From assembly GCF_000764305.2 (NCBI RefSeq), contig NW_025945881.1, forward strand, positions 248,001 to 312,000: DNA of 64,000 nt. Reading direction: 5' to 3'. Numbering within the stretch: the first letter of the stretch is position 1; every line of letters starts with the position of its first letter. Both the position numbers and the translations under genes were made by a program. The stretch is from Hyalella azteca. Lineage: Eukaryota; Arthropoda; Malacostraca; Amphipoda; Hyalellidae. This document shows, one piece after another, positions 58,001 to 63,930 of this stretch. The notes below the pieces were generated by a model. It searched no databases, was not told the DNA's origin, and saw only the letters and a program-made list of their open reading frames with translations.

Positions 58001-61000
58001 ATATGCCCCTAATTTCAGTCTGATTTAAATCTTACATCAAATCAATCCGCGTTCTTGACCTGTCGTCACTTCTTTTCTGTTTGAAAAAATTGATCACTGA
58101 ATTTTAAATTGGTCACAATTTCATTGAACGGTGTGAGGGGAAGTGCACTCAGAGATACTAGGGATAGTTTGTCTAAATACATTTTTGTTCATGTAGAATT
58201 AATGCATTGCGTGTCCATATTTCTTGTAACAGGTTTCTTACGGTAGAAATGATGACGGAATAGTTCATGGGCTGCGCGTAACCCTTCCATATTTCATGTA
58301 AGAGGTTTCTTACGGCGGAAATGACGACAGAATAGTTCATGGGCTGCGCGTAACCCTTCCATATTTCATGTAACAGGTTTCTTACGGTGGAAATGACGAC
58401 GGAATAGTTCATGGGCTGCGCGTAACCCTTCCATATTTCCTTGACGACGGTCGCGTTGCCGACAGGCGTCTGGCAGAGCGGCGTCGAGGAGTTCTGCGTC
58501 GTGATGCCGTGCAGCGCACTGCTGATCTGCACAAACATTTTTCTTAAGGGATGTCCAAAATGTTTGTGCAAAGGGATGTTCTTCTATGTCCAAAATTGAC
58601 AATTTTGACTTTTCTGATTTTTAGTTTCATCTTAAAGCTGACATTCTGACCTATCCAGCGGTACCATAATCATCTCTGTACGTTGATTTATGCGTTCATG
58701 ACAGATCACGGAAGGGCAAGGGTTGGTGGAGTTCTTTAACATTTAACATAGGGAGTAAATGCCTCAGTGCACCTTAAATAGCTAGTCTTCATACTCTCCG
58801 ACCCAGTAACCCTTCAACAGTCGTGAGGGATGGTTTACGCTCTGCCGTTCCCACCATCATTGACAGAGATTTAGCTCCAGCATTGTCTGGTCTTGCATCC
58901 TTGCAACCTTGAATGCCGTTTTCGAGGCGCCCGGACTTTGTCGGGCTCTACTGAACAATCACACTTATTGTCACTGGAAAACTATATCCTGCTACATTTT
59001 TGAAGCTACAGCAATGAGAGATATAACATTCGATTTGCAAATGAAAGATCTAGAGATTGGTCTTAGCTTTTTTTCAATTTCGTTATAGTTTTGAAAATAT
59101 TTCGAAAAAATGGGGAAATCGAAAAACTGTCGAAAATTTTACGAAAAATGCCCCCACACCCGCAAAAATTCGAATTTCAAAAAAGCTACGACGAATCGAT
59201 AGATATGGTCCTTACGCATCGAATGATATGCGTCTCGATGTTGTAGCTTGAAAATCCAAGCAGCAGATAGTTTTCTACAGTACCCATTTTTTGCTGTTTT
59301 TTAAGAATTTCACGTTTTCTTTCATTTTTTTCGAAAAAGTGGCACGAACAAAAAAGGCTTAGAATTCTGTTTTACATAAGTGTACTAAGTTTCAAAGTGA
59401 TCCGTCCGTAAATAAAAAAAGTTTTTTCACCACATAGACGCTCCCCTTAAGCAATAGATGCTTTTGGATTAGTGAACGACGAATGCCGTTGAAAGTTTTC
59501 GCGAGTTGAGAAAATAAATCATAAGAAATTGGAATACATTAATAGTATGTGCAAATTAAATAACTTCTTATCTATTTCTATCTGAATTAACATTATTTCA
59601 TAATTTTAACCGTGATTGCTGTGGATATAACTCTAGCAATCATAAGAATGCTGCCGAATAACATGAGCTTGTTTGCATGGACTCTCCATTGACGGTTGAT
59701 AGACTGGCAATGATGTCTAATTTATCAATAAATGTTCATGAATTAGATATACTTTTAAATGTTCTTGAATAAATAACTTTAGCAAAGCTGCTTGAAACTA
59801 AAAAAAAAAAGAATAAAGGCTCGGTTTTTTAGACTTTGATAGACGTTAATTTATGTGTTATAGAGCGCGACCAAATATTTTCGAAAAAAATAAATATATC
59901 TTGTACTGTTTTCAAATTTTAGCACAAAATAAAACACCAACGGTTCATGTTATAATAATATTATAAACCAGAATTTTATGCAGATTGCCGATTCCATAAC
60001 GTTATTATTATTTATTTTTAGTCGTATTATATTTTAAAATATTTTTTCGAATCCTTGATATGACTGACCAGGAATGAATATTATAGAATGCATGTCGTGT
60101 TGATTGAAAACGAATGATAATAATACGAGTGTCTAACCTGCAGGCTGACGAGGAATGATATTAATACGAGTGTCTAACTTGCAGACTGACGAGGAATGAT
60201 ATTAATACGAGTGTCGAACCTGCAGGCTGACGAGGAATGATATTAATACGAGTGTCGAACCTGCCGACTGACGAGGAATGATATTAATACGAGTGTCTAA
60301 CTTGCAGACTGACGAGGAATGATAGTCAATAAAATTGTCTCCCCTGCAGACTGACGAAGAATGTTAATTAGCAGCATATTCTGGCCGCAGGCTGACAACG
60401 AATGATAATAAATACGGGTGGCTAACCTTGAGGCTGACGACCAGGGAGCTGTTGTAGATGTACTGCTCAGTGTCAGCTGTGTAGGGCAGCGGGATGTCAG
60501 CGGCGCTGAAGGGGGCGGGGGCGATGCAGGTGAAGGGGGGCGTTAGCCCCACTGTGGGGTGAGCCTGTATCGTGATGCGGACGTCGTAGCTGGGGGAGAG
60601 GAGAATAAGGGTAATGTTTAACTAATTAATGTGGTTAATTAAAGTATTAAGGTCTGATGGTGAGGCATGAAATCCAGGATACCAAATTCCTGTACCGTGA
60701 TGCGGACGTCGTGACTGGTGGGGAACATAAGAATAGAATAGAATAGAATAGAATATAATATAATAGAATAGAATAGAATAGAATAGTATAGAATAGAATA
60801 GAATAGAATAGAATAGAATAGAATAGAATAGAATAGAATAGAATAGAATAGAATAGAATAGAATAGAATAGAATAGAATAGAATTGTAGGCACTGAAGAA
60901 ATAAGCCCATGGCCTCTTGCCGATTTTTGTGCTTTTCGTGACTTGATTCACAAGGGATCCGGCCTTCTGAACCTGGTCTTTCCATAACTGACGATTGATT

Positions 61001-63172
61001 GAGATATCTGCTGGACTTATTGCCTGGTCCGTAAGGTGCCAGGCATTTCAAGACTGAACATATGCTCCTGTATAGCTTCGTCTAGTCTGTTCTTAGGAAA
61101 TAGTTGCATCTAGTTTATGTGATTAGATATAGGTTTAAAGCTAGGTCCCAGAGTAAGAAATCCGAGATACCGAACTTAAAAAAAATTGAATGGGGACCCA
61201 AATCGACAGCAGGTGCCGCCTAGAACGCGCGGAGAACTTATTTCAGGCGCTAACTTCCGCTTCGGCCGGGCTTGAACAGCTGCCTTTATGTTGGTTGCAA
61301 GCTCGGTATGTCTCGGCTACGATAAGCTCTAGTCAAACTATATGGACACAATTTCCATACTCCCAGGACACTATATAAAGTCGGGAGGATATTCCAACCA
61401 GTAGCGGATTTAGATCGAGTGGCCAAGCAGACCCAGAATAACTACAAGCCGAGTGTAGCTAATCCTGGACAGAAGCGTAGCTGTTGTCCAATTTTTGTTA
61501 CGGAAGTTCTCGAGATAATGAATCCAGAGGAACGGAATTATGGGGTTTCTTAACCAATCGCTGGATTAAACATAGTTTCATGACACAATATTTCCTGTAA
61601 AGAATAAGTAAATATCAAATTTTTTCTCAATTTTCGAGGCAATACATGATAGTAAAAGGAAAGACTGACTGAAACAAGCTAACCAAAATCTGTTGATCGA
61701 ATTTCTTTGACAGCAAACATTTGAAGGCAAATAATTGACCGCTTTCAGAGGGACAAGACAATCCAAAACAGGCGATCCCTTCATATAACGGAATAAATGA
61801 TAAGTTGTGATTATGCGTTAAATATGTCCAAGCGCTCTGCATAGTTTCCATACCATCTGGAACTACAGGGTGATTCACGGAAACTTCCGGTATTGACCTC
61901 ACATCATCTCCTTGAGAGCTGACCTTTTTTGACCGGTCCGATCTCCCGATTTGACCTCATGGGAGTTTTGAGTGGGATAATCTTAAATCAATTGTTTACA
62001 ATTACTGTCATAATTACTGTCACCTTGCTTCATTTGAAGAGCAACATAAGGCAAGCTGTCGCTAACATTCAAATCTATATGCTTCAACGAGTTGAACGGA
62101 GCTTCAAATGTGAGATGTCATCGTTAAAACTCAGTGATGCAAAAATTCAGGTAAAGTATTTTCCTTTAAAATTCATATTGTTATGGTACCTTTTCTAGTT
62201 CTTTTTTTTATTGAGCTTTCAAATCCAGAAGTTTCTGTGAATCCTTCTGTACTGACTAAAAAAACTGCAGTAACTCATCCATGCGACAACACTCCTCGTT
62301 TTGAGTCCCAAAAACGAAACGAAAAAAAATCCCAAAATCGATAGAATCAATAAGACAGAATATCATTGAACCAATAAAATCCTTTTAGAATCTCAGGGAA
62401 TCTATGAAATCCATGCAGAATACCTTGGGATCGATGAGACAAAGTTTTAATATAAATCAATTTATGGAATAAAAACAAGTTATCTTACATGTAGGCAAGA
62501 CTCTGGTTGAGGATGGCGCCAGATGAGCTCAGCAGAGTGTCCTTCGGGGGACCTTTTCCTGTGATGTTGCCCGCAATCACTGAAGTTACAATTTTCTGAA
62601 CAAAATGCGTCAAAATGCGTCGATAATTAAAAAATGTCGATAATTAAAATATAAATAATTCATAATGCGTCATTAGCTCTGATAATTAAAAACTATTGGA
62701 TTTAGTTGCAGTAAATTTTGATAATAATTTTGAGTGTTATGAATAATTATATACTCTTGTCATCTCGTTGCCTAGAATTGCTATATTAAAAAAGCCACAA
62801 TACTATATTTCTACTCTGGTTAAAAATAGCTTGATAAATACCTAAAACTGAAAAAAAAATTATTAAAAGAACCATCAGCCGCTAATAATTTTCTTCCCTG
62901 CATATTCAGAATTTACTTTCGTATAACGTCAATGCATTCATCGGAACAATATTTATTCGTTTAAGTTCCATATGACGCTACAGATATCCGGAAGTTGTCA
63001 TAAAGCAATTGTAATTGAAAGTGAAACATTCAACTTACCGAAGTGTTTGATGGCCGTATCCCCAGGTAAGTTCCTGCAGTGACCTTATAGATATTCGCGA
63101 AGTCGAAATATCCAAATGCGGCCCTGCCTATGAGGCCAGTTAACCTCAATACGTTGTACTTAATGATGGGTG
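33849..63172 (-). CDS. Polycystin-1 family receptor-channel, 22 exons, 5' end outside window
   Basis: Large membrane protein of the PKD1/PKD1L family, which senses stimuli through an extracellular region and carries a TRPP-like channel core. The visible exons give about 2,590 codons. Order of parts: PKD-like beta segments (one with the INWGD motif), a REJ module, a GPS cleavage motif, TM1, an intracellular PLAT domain, TM2-6, a polycystin extracellular domain with YSGGGYVIRL, then five more helices with a pore segment (SFSMMLGKFDFDEM) and a basic C-terminus ending in a TAA stop at 33849. Eleven helices in all match the family. Splice phases agree at every junction I could test; one exon is broken by an N at 45378. 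Which PKD1 paralogue it is cannot be told. The N-terminus lies beyond position 64000. Confidence 0.95.
34078..34128 (-). pseudogene. Partial copy of the start of the last polycystin exon
   Basis: About 50 bases repeat the acceptor and first codons of the last exon (cgagcaggtggggca, then ctgcagcaaatcaacagcg) with a short insertion that breaks the frame. It lies just upstream of the real acceptor. Confidence 0.75.
34515..34608 (-). pseudogene. Degenerate copy of the end of the last polycystin exon
   Basis: The + strand sequence tcgctgaagaggatggtct and cctcagcttcctgg recalls the last exon (tcgctgaagaagatggtct, cctcagcttcctgc) over about 90 bases. Substitutions create an internal stop in the polycystin frame. 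Confidence 0.78.
34620..35250 (-). repeat. 230-bp tandem triplicate with a conserved open segment, unknown origin
   Basis: Three copies at a 229-230 bp step (gtcaaact markers at 34633, 34862 and 35092 on the + strand). On the - strand each holds a similar open stretch: KSTTYFEAKFMNYTGLLE, then AGSIIAYSPEFDLVVK in the middle copy, with related wording in the others, preceded by CCAAT(G/C)TAG, which could act as an acceptor. Differences between copies are largely conservative. I do not recognise the peptide. It sits inside the last polycystin intron but its phase does not fit that gene. Confidence 0.7.
35452..35694. mobile_element. piggyBac-like MITE, copy 1
   Basis: Right end GGCGGTAGAGGG followed by TTAA; the left end has a related but disturbed CCCTCT...CTACCGCC. 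The interior matches the copy at 55818-56052 in the opposite orientation. No coding capacity. Confidence 0.8.
36106..36294 (-). CDS. Small open frame with one hydrophobic helix, doubtful
   Basis: 62 codons inside the last polycystin intron, with a likely membrane segment SLFIIYAIGVVMALLVILL. No splice or expression support is visible and intronic AT-rich DNA often yields such frames. Kept only because of the clear helix. Confidence 0.15.
   Translation of the reverse strand: MSFKLLRCIVNWVRPNVPTRLLSYSHVRSLFIIYAIGVVMALLVILLSRYSPLTEYFFVASS
36308..36480 (-). repeat. Dispersed repeat with (GACG/GACA)n core, copy 2
   Basis: Reverse complement of the 9352-9533 element, collinear across about 170 bases. 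It abuts the donor of polycystin exon e21 (36 bases away), at the start of the last intron. Confidence 0.82.
36513..37988 (-). CDS. Polycystin exon e21: polycystin domain, channel helices, pore
   Basis: 492 codons, acceptor ttcattgcag, donor gataag|gttagt. It starts LRSTDHFWHYAKNLIMNTT and carries the TRPP extracellular (polycystin) domain with conserved cysteines and YSGGGYVIRL, then five helices: FFCELMFVVSTVFFTF, LAELSLVLLSWLEIALYI, FYTCILGLIMFVSVLKLI, SYFLIAFIIIFFAFCC and LLFFIFSVLNSMVLVNIML. The pore segment SFSMMLGKFDFDEM lies between the last two. The end is charged (KRENTYDVLDYMWKHFKK...). The frame stays open to 36447 but that is intron. Confidence 0.97.
37989..38471. other. Polycystin intron between e20 and e21
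   Basis: AT-rich with short repeats of acatcagtaag near the e20 donor; nothing else. Confidence 0.6.
38472..42060 (-). CDS. Polycystin exon e20: REJ end, GPS, TM1, PLAT, TM2-6
   Basis: A 3,589-nt exon (1,196 codons), acceptor ttctttcag, donor aacgag|gtattt. It begins YSQITIKINKPPTGGTCS (REJ end). The GPS motif sits at about exon residues 600-640 with the cleavage pair in SHLSQFG (Leu codon near 40157), but the usual second cysteine before HL is Thr/Ser (KCGTSHL). TM1 follows at about 40067-40008, then a PLAT domain at about 39940-39590 (YIYEVTFFTGPDSD to NAWLALNRGDG), the HIWMSVFLRPTGSRYC link, TM2 to TM5 and TM6 (about 38663-38604). Acidic and basic cytoplasmic loops lie between TM3-4 and TM5-6. 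Domain content is diagnostic for PKD1 proteins. Confidence 0.97.
42282..42402 (-). CDS. Polycystin exon e19 (REJ module)
   Basis: Acceptor gttttcag, donor atcgg|gtaaat. Encodes YESGIDAEIFIISPSMFVLN to KFTVRLTIFTIDNRI, the REJ strand that precedes Y.......PP.GG.C of the next exon. Phase two at the end, as e20 needs. Confidence 0.9.
42403..43131. other. Polycystin intron between e18 and e19
   Basis: Imperfect repeats of agttctacttcagctc at about 42950-43130; otherwise nothing seen. Confidence 0.55.
43132..43196 (-). CDS. Polycystin exon e18 (REJ module)
   Basis: Acceptor ttttccacag, donor gcaaa|gtgaat. Encodes ENESIVMDEPNCNSTVTTCKQ. A short exon, called because both phases fit e17 and e19 and the frame is open; the splice sites are moderate. 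Confidence 0.7.
43197..44269. other. Intron DNA between e17 and e18
   Basis: No exon or ordered repeat recognised. Confidence 0.5.
44270..44535 (-). repeat. Second copy of the end of e17
   Basis: The last about 90 bases of e17 and about 70 bases of following intron recur once, at about 44290-44400 against 44460-44555 on the + strand. Both copies include the donor region; the outer copy has several substitutions. Confidence 0.82.
44468..44602 (-). CDS. Polycystin exon e17 (REJ module)
   Basis: Acceptor cattgtag; donor inferred as aagga|gtgcgt because it fits the phase of e18. Encodes CAVPGLCLAQSDGLLVNP, LRLTLVGSCSAYC and LYYNWEVRKE, matching the NP..RL.L.G.C..C...Y.W pattern of REJ modules. 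Confidence 0.88.
44810..45377 (-). repeat. 52-bp donor-side array after e16
   Basis: About eleven copies of gacataccgtatggccacct on the + strand, starting about every 52 bases from 44830 to 45353. Each contains codons for TQPPPEVAI and a gtatgt donor. It is the longest donor array here and touches the ambiguous base at 45378. Confidence 0.9.
45360..45377 (-). CDS. Polycystin exon e16, visible end only (rest lost at an N)
   Basis: The next 52-bp array is made of copies coding NVTQPPPEVAI followed by the donor CG|gtatgt. This leaves two bases, the phase needed by e17 (joined Arg codon). The copy nearest the 5' side of the gene is cut by the single N at 45378, so the body of this exon, expected to hold the W.C part of the REJ module, is missing from the window. 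Confidence 0.65.
45378..45378. other. Ambiguous base N, likely collapsed assembly gap
   Basis: The only N in the window. Repeat-array sequence stops abruptly on one side and array sequence of the preceding exon starts soon after on the other, while exon e16 is incomplete. This fits a gap reduced to one base. Confidence 0.7.
45425..45760 (-). repeat. 54-bp array from the end of e15
   Basis: About six copies of a unit reading STDPDDP...PVSM on the - strand, spaced about 54 bases (catgctgac near 45429, 45482, 45537, 45590, 45645 and 45697 on the + strand). Several copies have the family-typical DPDD where the exon copy has DPYD. Confidence 0.85.
45703..45822 (-). CDS. Polycystin exon e15 (REJ module), end uncertain
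   Basis: Acceptor attccgcag. Encodes SNLSAAILPGGITSTRRAYM to STDPYDPYVP, the REJ part with the S.DPD motif. The donor is either CCG|gtcagc (45703) or TAC|gtaccg (45709), both weak but in the same phase. Confidence 0.85.
45823..46682. other. Intron DNA between e14 and e15
   Basis: No exon recognised; gcaagtggcaagaataatgc-like short repeats at 46250-46290. Confidence 0.5.
46683..46925 (-). repeat. 52-bp donor-side array after e14
   Basis: Five copies with cacttacac at 46683, 46735, 46787, 46839 and 46894 on the + strand (steps 52, 52, 52, 55). Each copy contains the last codons of e14 and the donor gtaagt; the two nearest the exon differ by an extra three bases. Confidence 0.93.
46901..47120 (-). 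CDS. Polycystin exon e14 (REJ module)
   Basis: Acceptor tttcttcag, donor atccgt|gtaagt. Encodes RYWTIAAVNSTTGEFLSEK to FTFTTDIQ and SDYTYYQIIR; the W.I..V pattern and the join to SNLSAAI are typical of REJ modules. Confidence 0.92.
47121..48308. other. DNA between the two copies of e14
   Basis: Holds a possible foldback: cttccggcctaacctcttcacgc-like sequence at 47835-47870 against agaagaggttaggccgga at about 48025. Otherwise featureless. Its ends mark the duplication boundary. Confidence 0.5.
48309..48525 (-). pseudogene. Full duplicate of exon e14 without a 5' splice site
   Basis: Nearly identical to e14 (46901-47120) over its whole length, with acceptor tttttatacag and an open frame (RYWTIAAVNSTTGEF to YTYYQII). 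Similarity stops right at the exon end: where e14 has the donor gtaagt this copy runs into unrelated sequence. No donor of matching phase follows, so it is probably a non-functional duplicate. A few codons differ (for example SEK versus KAK), so it is not an assembly echo of a single base string. Further short copies of its acceptor end lie at 48600-48765. Confidence 0.85.
48530..48770 (-). repeat. Acceptor-side array of the e14 duplicate
   Basis: gcctgaataaaaagaaataa recurs at least six times, and twice it is joined to copies of the e14 start (gttgtactgttgaccgctgc at about 48622 and 48735). Confidence 0.8.
49435..49665 (-). repeat. About 59-bp donor-side array after e13
   Basis: Three to four copies, one of them shortened, of gacagtgaaggtcccgttgc plus the donor region; aacctgacag occurs at 49445, 49504 and 49601 on the + strand. 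Confidence 0.88.
49604..49828 (-). CDS. Polycystin exon e13, end of PKD domain and REJ start
   Basis: Acceptor caaatgcag, donor ctgtcag|gttagt. Encodes REGQFTVTGLAYDYLSNV, LVVVLANVPCKMPDVSV, then IITCNGTFTVR, the usual passage from the last PKD repeat to the REJ module. Confidence 0.9.
49925..50300 (-). repeat. 48-50 bp donor-side array after e12
   Basis: Seven copies, with actcac starts at 49969, 50018, 50068, 50116, 50165, 50213 and 50261 on the + strand. Each contains the end of e12 (codons for HMY) and the donor gtgagt. Reading through the first donor meets TGA at once. Confidence 0.92.
50267..50451 (-). CDS. Polycystin exon e12, PKD domain with WGD motif
   Basis: Acceptor accttacag, donor tacac|gtgagt. 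Encodes NVSKPIISKFEKLIPMV then CLIINWGDNSPEE; WGD is the hallmark of PKD domains. It finishes with LYQNLDHMY plus two bases, joined to TREGQFTVTGLAYD of e13 to complete the domain. Confidence 0.92.
50720..50854 (-). CDS. Polycystin exon e11 (ectodomain)
   Basis: Acceptor acgtcccag, donor tcagtg|gtgagt. 45 codons, EGNVTFIVSAYNTKQGW then INVSFVRSIAGFSLSDDG. The E.G.VTF.V.A.N pattern is that of PKD/REJ ectodomains. Confidence 0.87.
50855..51185 (-). repeat. Acceptor-side partial copies upstream of e11
   Basis: The sequence just upstream of the e11 acceptor (cgtgtaatgcatcag..., ctctgggatacgtgtaat) recurs at about 51120-51185, with a MITE inserted between the two copies. This is one of few arrays at an acceptor, not a donor. 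Confidence 0.65.
50935..51079. mobile_element. MITE with 18-bp TIRs, copy 2
   Basis: Same family as 32711-32919, opposite orientation: ggggccatactttcaaaa at the left, ttttaaaagtataggtcc at the right, with tcttgtctatgattggtgga inside. It sits between two copies of the e11 acceptor region. Confidence 0.82.
51330..51910. repeat. 28-bp minisatellite between e10 and e11
   Basis: About 20 copies of gtgaagtccattagtaagat with higher-order groups that include ggttgtaagatatggg. Confidence 0.92.
52160..52475. repeat. Imperfect ATGATAATAGTG repeats
   Basis: Interwoven tgataatagtgactt and aataatgactttaatg units up to the e10 donor. Confidence 0.8.
52496..52593 (-). CDS. Polycystin exon e10 (ectodomain)
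   Basis: Acceptor gtcccttag, donor cttgat|gtaagt. Encodes NPEKWRLQVLPSNVVIIVNY to FNHTVLD; only this frame is open and it needs the one-base phase offered by e9. Confidence 0.85.
53075..53550 (-). repeat. 33-bp (11-codon) in-frame array at the end of e9
   Basis: About 14 copies of a 33-bp unit that reads GVTGCLTGELS on the - strand, beginning inside the coding end of e9. No stop occurs over many copies and each unit has one GC-type and one GT-type donor in the same phase. Two units near the exon have lost a base, which shifts the frame part-way. On the + strand the array also stays open, an effect of the codon composition and not a second gene. Confidence 0.92.
53527..53668 (-). CDS. Polycystin exon e9 (ectodomain), ambiguous end
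   Basis: Acceptor gtcccgcag. Encodes VLVEEGIRNVTGKVTWVLDG to LVTPSCLT. Two donors leave the same phase: a GC donor ACAG|gcgagt at 53527, or a GT donor TCTG|gtgtga at 53515, four residues later. Both sites recur in every unit of the adjoining 33-bp array. Confidence 0.82.
53690..53995 (-). mobile_element. tRNA-derived SINE with ATT tail
   Basis: Read on the - strand it starts with GGTGGCCCAGTGGTTA (A box, about 53971-53985), then GGGTTTGATCCC (B box, 53922-53933), a body of about 170 bases, and an (ATT)n tail at 53692-53757. Spacing of the boxes fits an RNA polymerase III tRNA promoter. The tail ends 25 bases from the acceptor of polycystin exon e9. Confidence 0.85.
53692..53757. repeat. (AAT)n tail of the SINE
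   Basis: aataataat run with a few aaaa interruptions, next to the e9 acceptor. Confidence 0.92.
54384..54553 (-). CDS. Polycystin exon e8 (ectodomain)
   Basis: Acceptor gatgccgcag, donor gtggag|gtgagg. Encodes GPRVESFGTFDGQGPGG, then LQPTYGGNYTLRVNLSNEVS, a PKD-type strand pattern. Phases agree with e7 and e9. Confidence 0.87.
54940..55320 (-). repeat. 77-bp donor-side array after e7
   Basis: Five copies including the exon copy, marked by atgccgctcagtgccgtg-like starts at 54944, 55021, 55097, 55174 and 55251 on the + strand (steps 76-77). Each holds the exon end, the donor gtgaga and about 15 intron bases. Reading on past the first donor meets a stop soon (TAG), so use of a later donor would truncate the protein. 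Confidence 0.92.
55243..55450 (-). CDS. Polycystin exon e7 (ectodomain)
   Basis: Acceptor gtgttgtag, donor tttatcg|gtgaga. Encodes VTFATVVNVVPEVTQNWEV, a Cys-x-Cys, and several NxS/T sequons, ending TALSGIFI plus one base. Its last about 75 bases are repeated into the intron. Confidence 0.87.
55818..56052. mobile_element. piggyBac-like MITE, copy 2, intact ends
   Basis: A 235-bp element with perfect 12-bp terminal inverted repeats (CCCTCTACCGCC) flanked on both sides by TTAA, the target duplication of piggyBac-type transposons. It lies in the intron between e6 and e7. Too short to encode a transposase. Confidence 0.88.
56088..56185 (-). CDS. Polycystin exon e6 (PKD-like strand)
   Basis: Acceptor atttttcag, donor ggaaac|gtaaga. 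Encodes NAETKLFNWTVPLVYALEG then AYTITGYAKNTLGN, the Y.V...A.N pattern that ends PKD/Ig-like repeats. Confidence 0.85.
56990..57425. repeat. Imperfect ATAACAGATAACAAAT repeats
   Basis: Many copies of ataacagataacaaataaca with variable length, ending at the e5 donor. They create long hydrophobic open frames on the - strand that are not genes. Confidence 0.85.
57429..57489 (-). CDS. Polycystin exon e5 (ectodomain)
   Basis: Acceptor attctcttgcag, donor catgaaa|gtaagt. A 61-nt exon coding GSPIFATMIVDNTSLYTYHE. Ends with one base of a codon; joins e6 in frame. Confidence 0.8.
57495..58000. repeat. Old degenerate about 40-bp repeats
   Basis: Recurring cgaatgcaaaaattcaat with gtcacg or gcgacg, strongly diverged. 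Confidence 0.6.
58203..58440 (-). repeat. 72-bp in-frame donor-side array at the end of e4
   Basis: Three copies of a unit coding EIWKGYAQPMNYSVVIST followed by a donor (gtaagaaacc); the ttacgg marker on the + strand recurs at 58238, 58310 and 58382, exactly 72 bases apart. As 72 is divisible by three and no stop occurs, any of the three donors would give an in-frame exon, 0, 24 or 48 residues longer. Confidence 0.9.
58386..58526 (-). CDS. Polycystin exon e4 (ectodomain)
   Basis: Acceptor gtttgtgcag, donor tccacc|gtaaga. 47 complete codons, ISSALHGITTQNSS to YAQPMNYSVVIST. Two or three further copies of its last 24 codons follow, still open in the same frame. Confidence 0.85.
58600..60100. 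other. Intron DNA between e3 and e4, nothing seen
   Basis: AT-rich; short chance ORFs only. Confidence 0.5.
60107..60445 (-). repeat. 41-bp donor-side array after e3
   Basis: About seven to eight copies of a unit that contains the end of e3 and its donor region; on the + strand the core is ctaacctgcaggctgacgag. Neighbouring copies start 41 bases apart (for example 60144, 60185, 60226, 60267). The unit is not a multiple of three, so only the first donor keeps the frame. Confidence 0.85.
60427..60589 (-). CDS. Polycystin exon e3 (ectodomain)
   Basis: Acceptor tcccccag, donor ctcaag|gttagc. Encodes YDVRITIQAHPTVGL, a short proline-rich part, then YIYNSSLVVSLK. GC-rich against AT-rich flanks. 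Its end and donor are echoed in a 41-bp array in the next intron. Confidence 0.82.
60729..60885. repeat. (AGAAT)n microsatellite
   Basis: About 30 copies of the pentamer gaata, few interruptions. Open frames on the - strand (SILFY repeats) are artefacts. Confidence 0.97.
61190..61505 (+). repeat. Old dispersed repeat, copy 2
   Basis: Counterpart of 29815-30050 (ctcccaggaca, gccaagcagacccagaataac). It accounts for the ORF on this strand at 61190-61378. Confidence 0.5.
62489..62595 (-). CDS. Polycystin exon e2 (ectodomain)
   Basis: Acceptor ttttgttcag, donor ctacat|gtaaga. Encodes KIVTSVIAGNITGKGPPKD to LNQSLAY, with one or more N-glycosylation sequons. Ends with two bases of a codon, matching e3. 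Confidence 0.75.
62596..63038. other. Intron between e1 and e2, nothing seen
   Basis: AT-rich; no ordered repeat. Confidence 0.55.
63039..63172 (-). CDS. Polycystin exon e1 (ectodomain)
   Basis: Acceptor ctctcccccag, donor acttcg|gtaagt. The frame starts with the last two bases of a codon and encodes PIIKYNVLRLTGLIG to GIRPSNTS. A beta-rich, unrecognised ectodomain segment, placed in this gene by phase (ends at a complete codon, as required by e2). Confidence 0.75.
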
Positions 63173-63189
63173 CTGGGGGAGAGGGTAGA

Positions 63190-63760
63190 GCATCGGTCAA
63201 CACGACATTTATGGGGGACATATGAGGAAGACAGTCACCTCGACATTTCGGAACATATGAGGAAGACAGTCACCTCGACATTTAGGGGCATATGAGGAAG
63301 ACAGTCACCACGACATTTAGGGGGGACATATGAGGAAGACAGTCACCACGACATTTAGGGACATATGAGGAAGACAGTCAACACGACATTTAGGGGGGAC
63401 ATATGAGGAAGACAGTCAACACGACATTTAGGGGGGACATATGAGAAAGACAGTCACCACGACATTTAGGGGGGACATATGAGTAAGACAGTCACCACGA
63501 CATTTAGGGGGGACATATGAGGAAGACAGTCACCACGATATTTAGGGACATATGAGAAAGACAGTCACCACGACATTTAGGGACATATGAGGAAGACAGT
63601 CACCACGACATTTAGGGAAATGTGAGAAAGACAGTCACCACGTCATTTAGGGACATATGAGGAAGACAGTCACCACGACATTTAGGGACATTTGAGGAAG
63701 ACAGTCACCACAACATTTAGGGACATATGAGGAAGACAGTCACCGCGACAGTTAGGGTCA
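63190..63760. repeat. 35-38 bp minisatellite upstream of e1
   Basis: About 15 copies of ggacatatgaggaagacagt and caccacgacattta. It begins about 20 bases from the e1 acceptor. No exon relation could be shown. Confidence 0.85.
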
Positions 63761-63930
63761 CAAGGGGAAAATGTCCACCACATTTGGGGGACACAATGGA
63801 GTGGCTGACCACCACGACATTAATTTGTGTGAAATACAAACGTATATTATTAATGAAACACTAGTAAATATTGGGAGGAATTGTATGAACCTGGGAAACA
63901 GAATCAGAGCTTCATTGCGAAGACAAAACT

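Noticed and set aside
60622..61051. SILFY-repeat ORFs on the - strand
   Set aside because: Translation of an (AGAAT)n microsatellite, open in all three frames.
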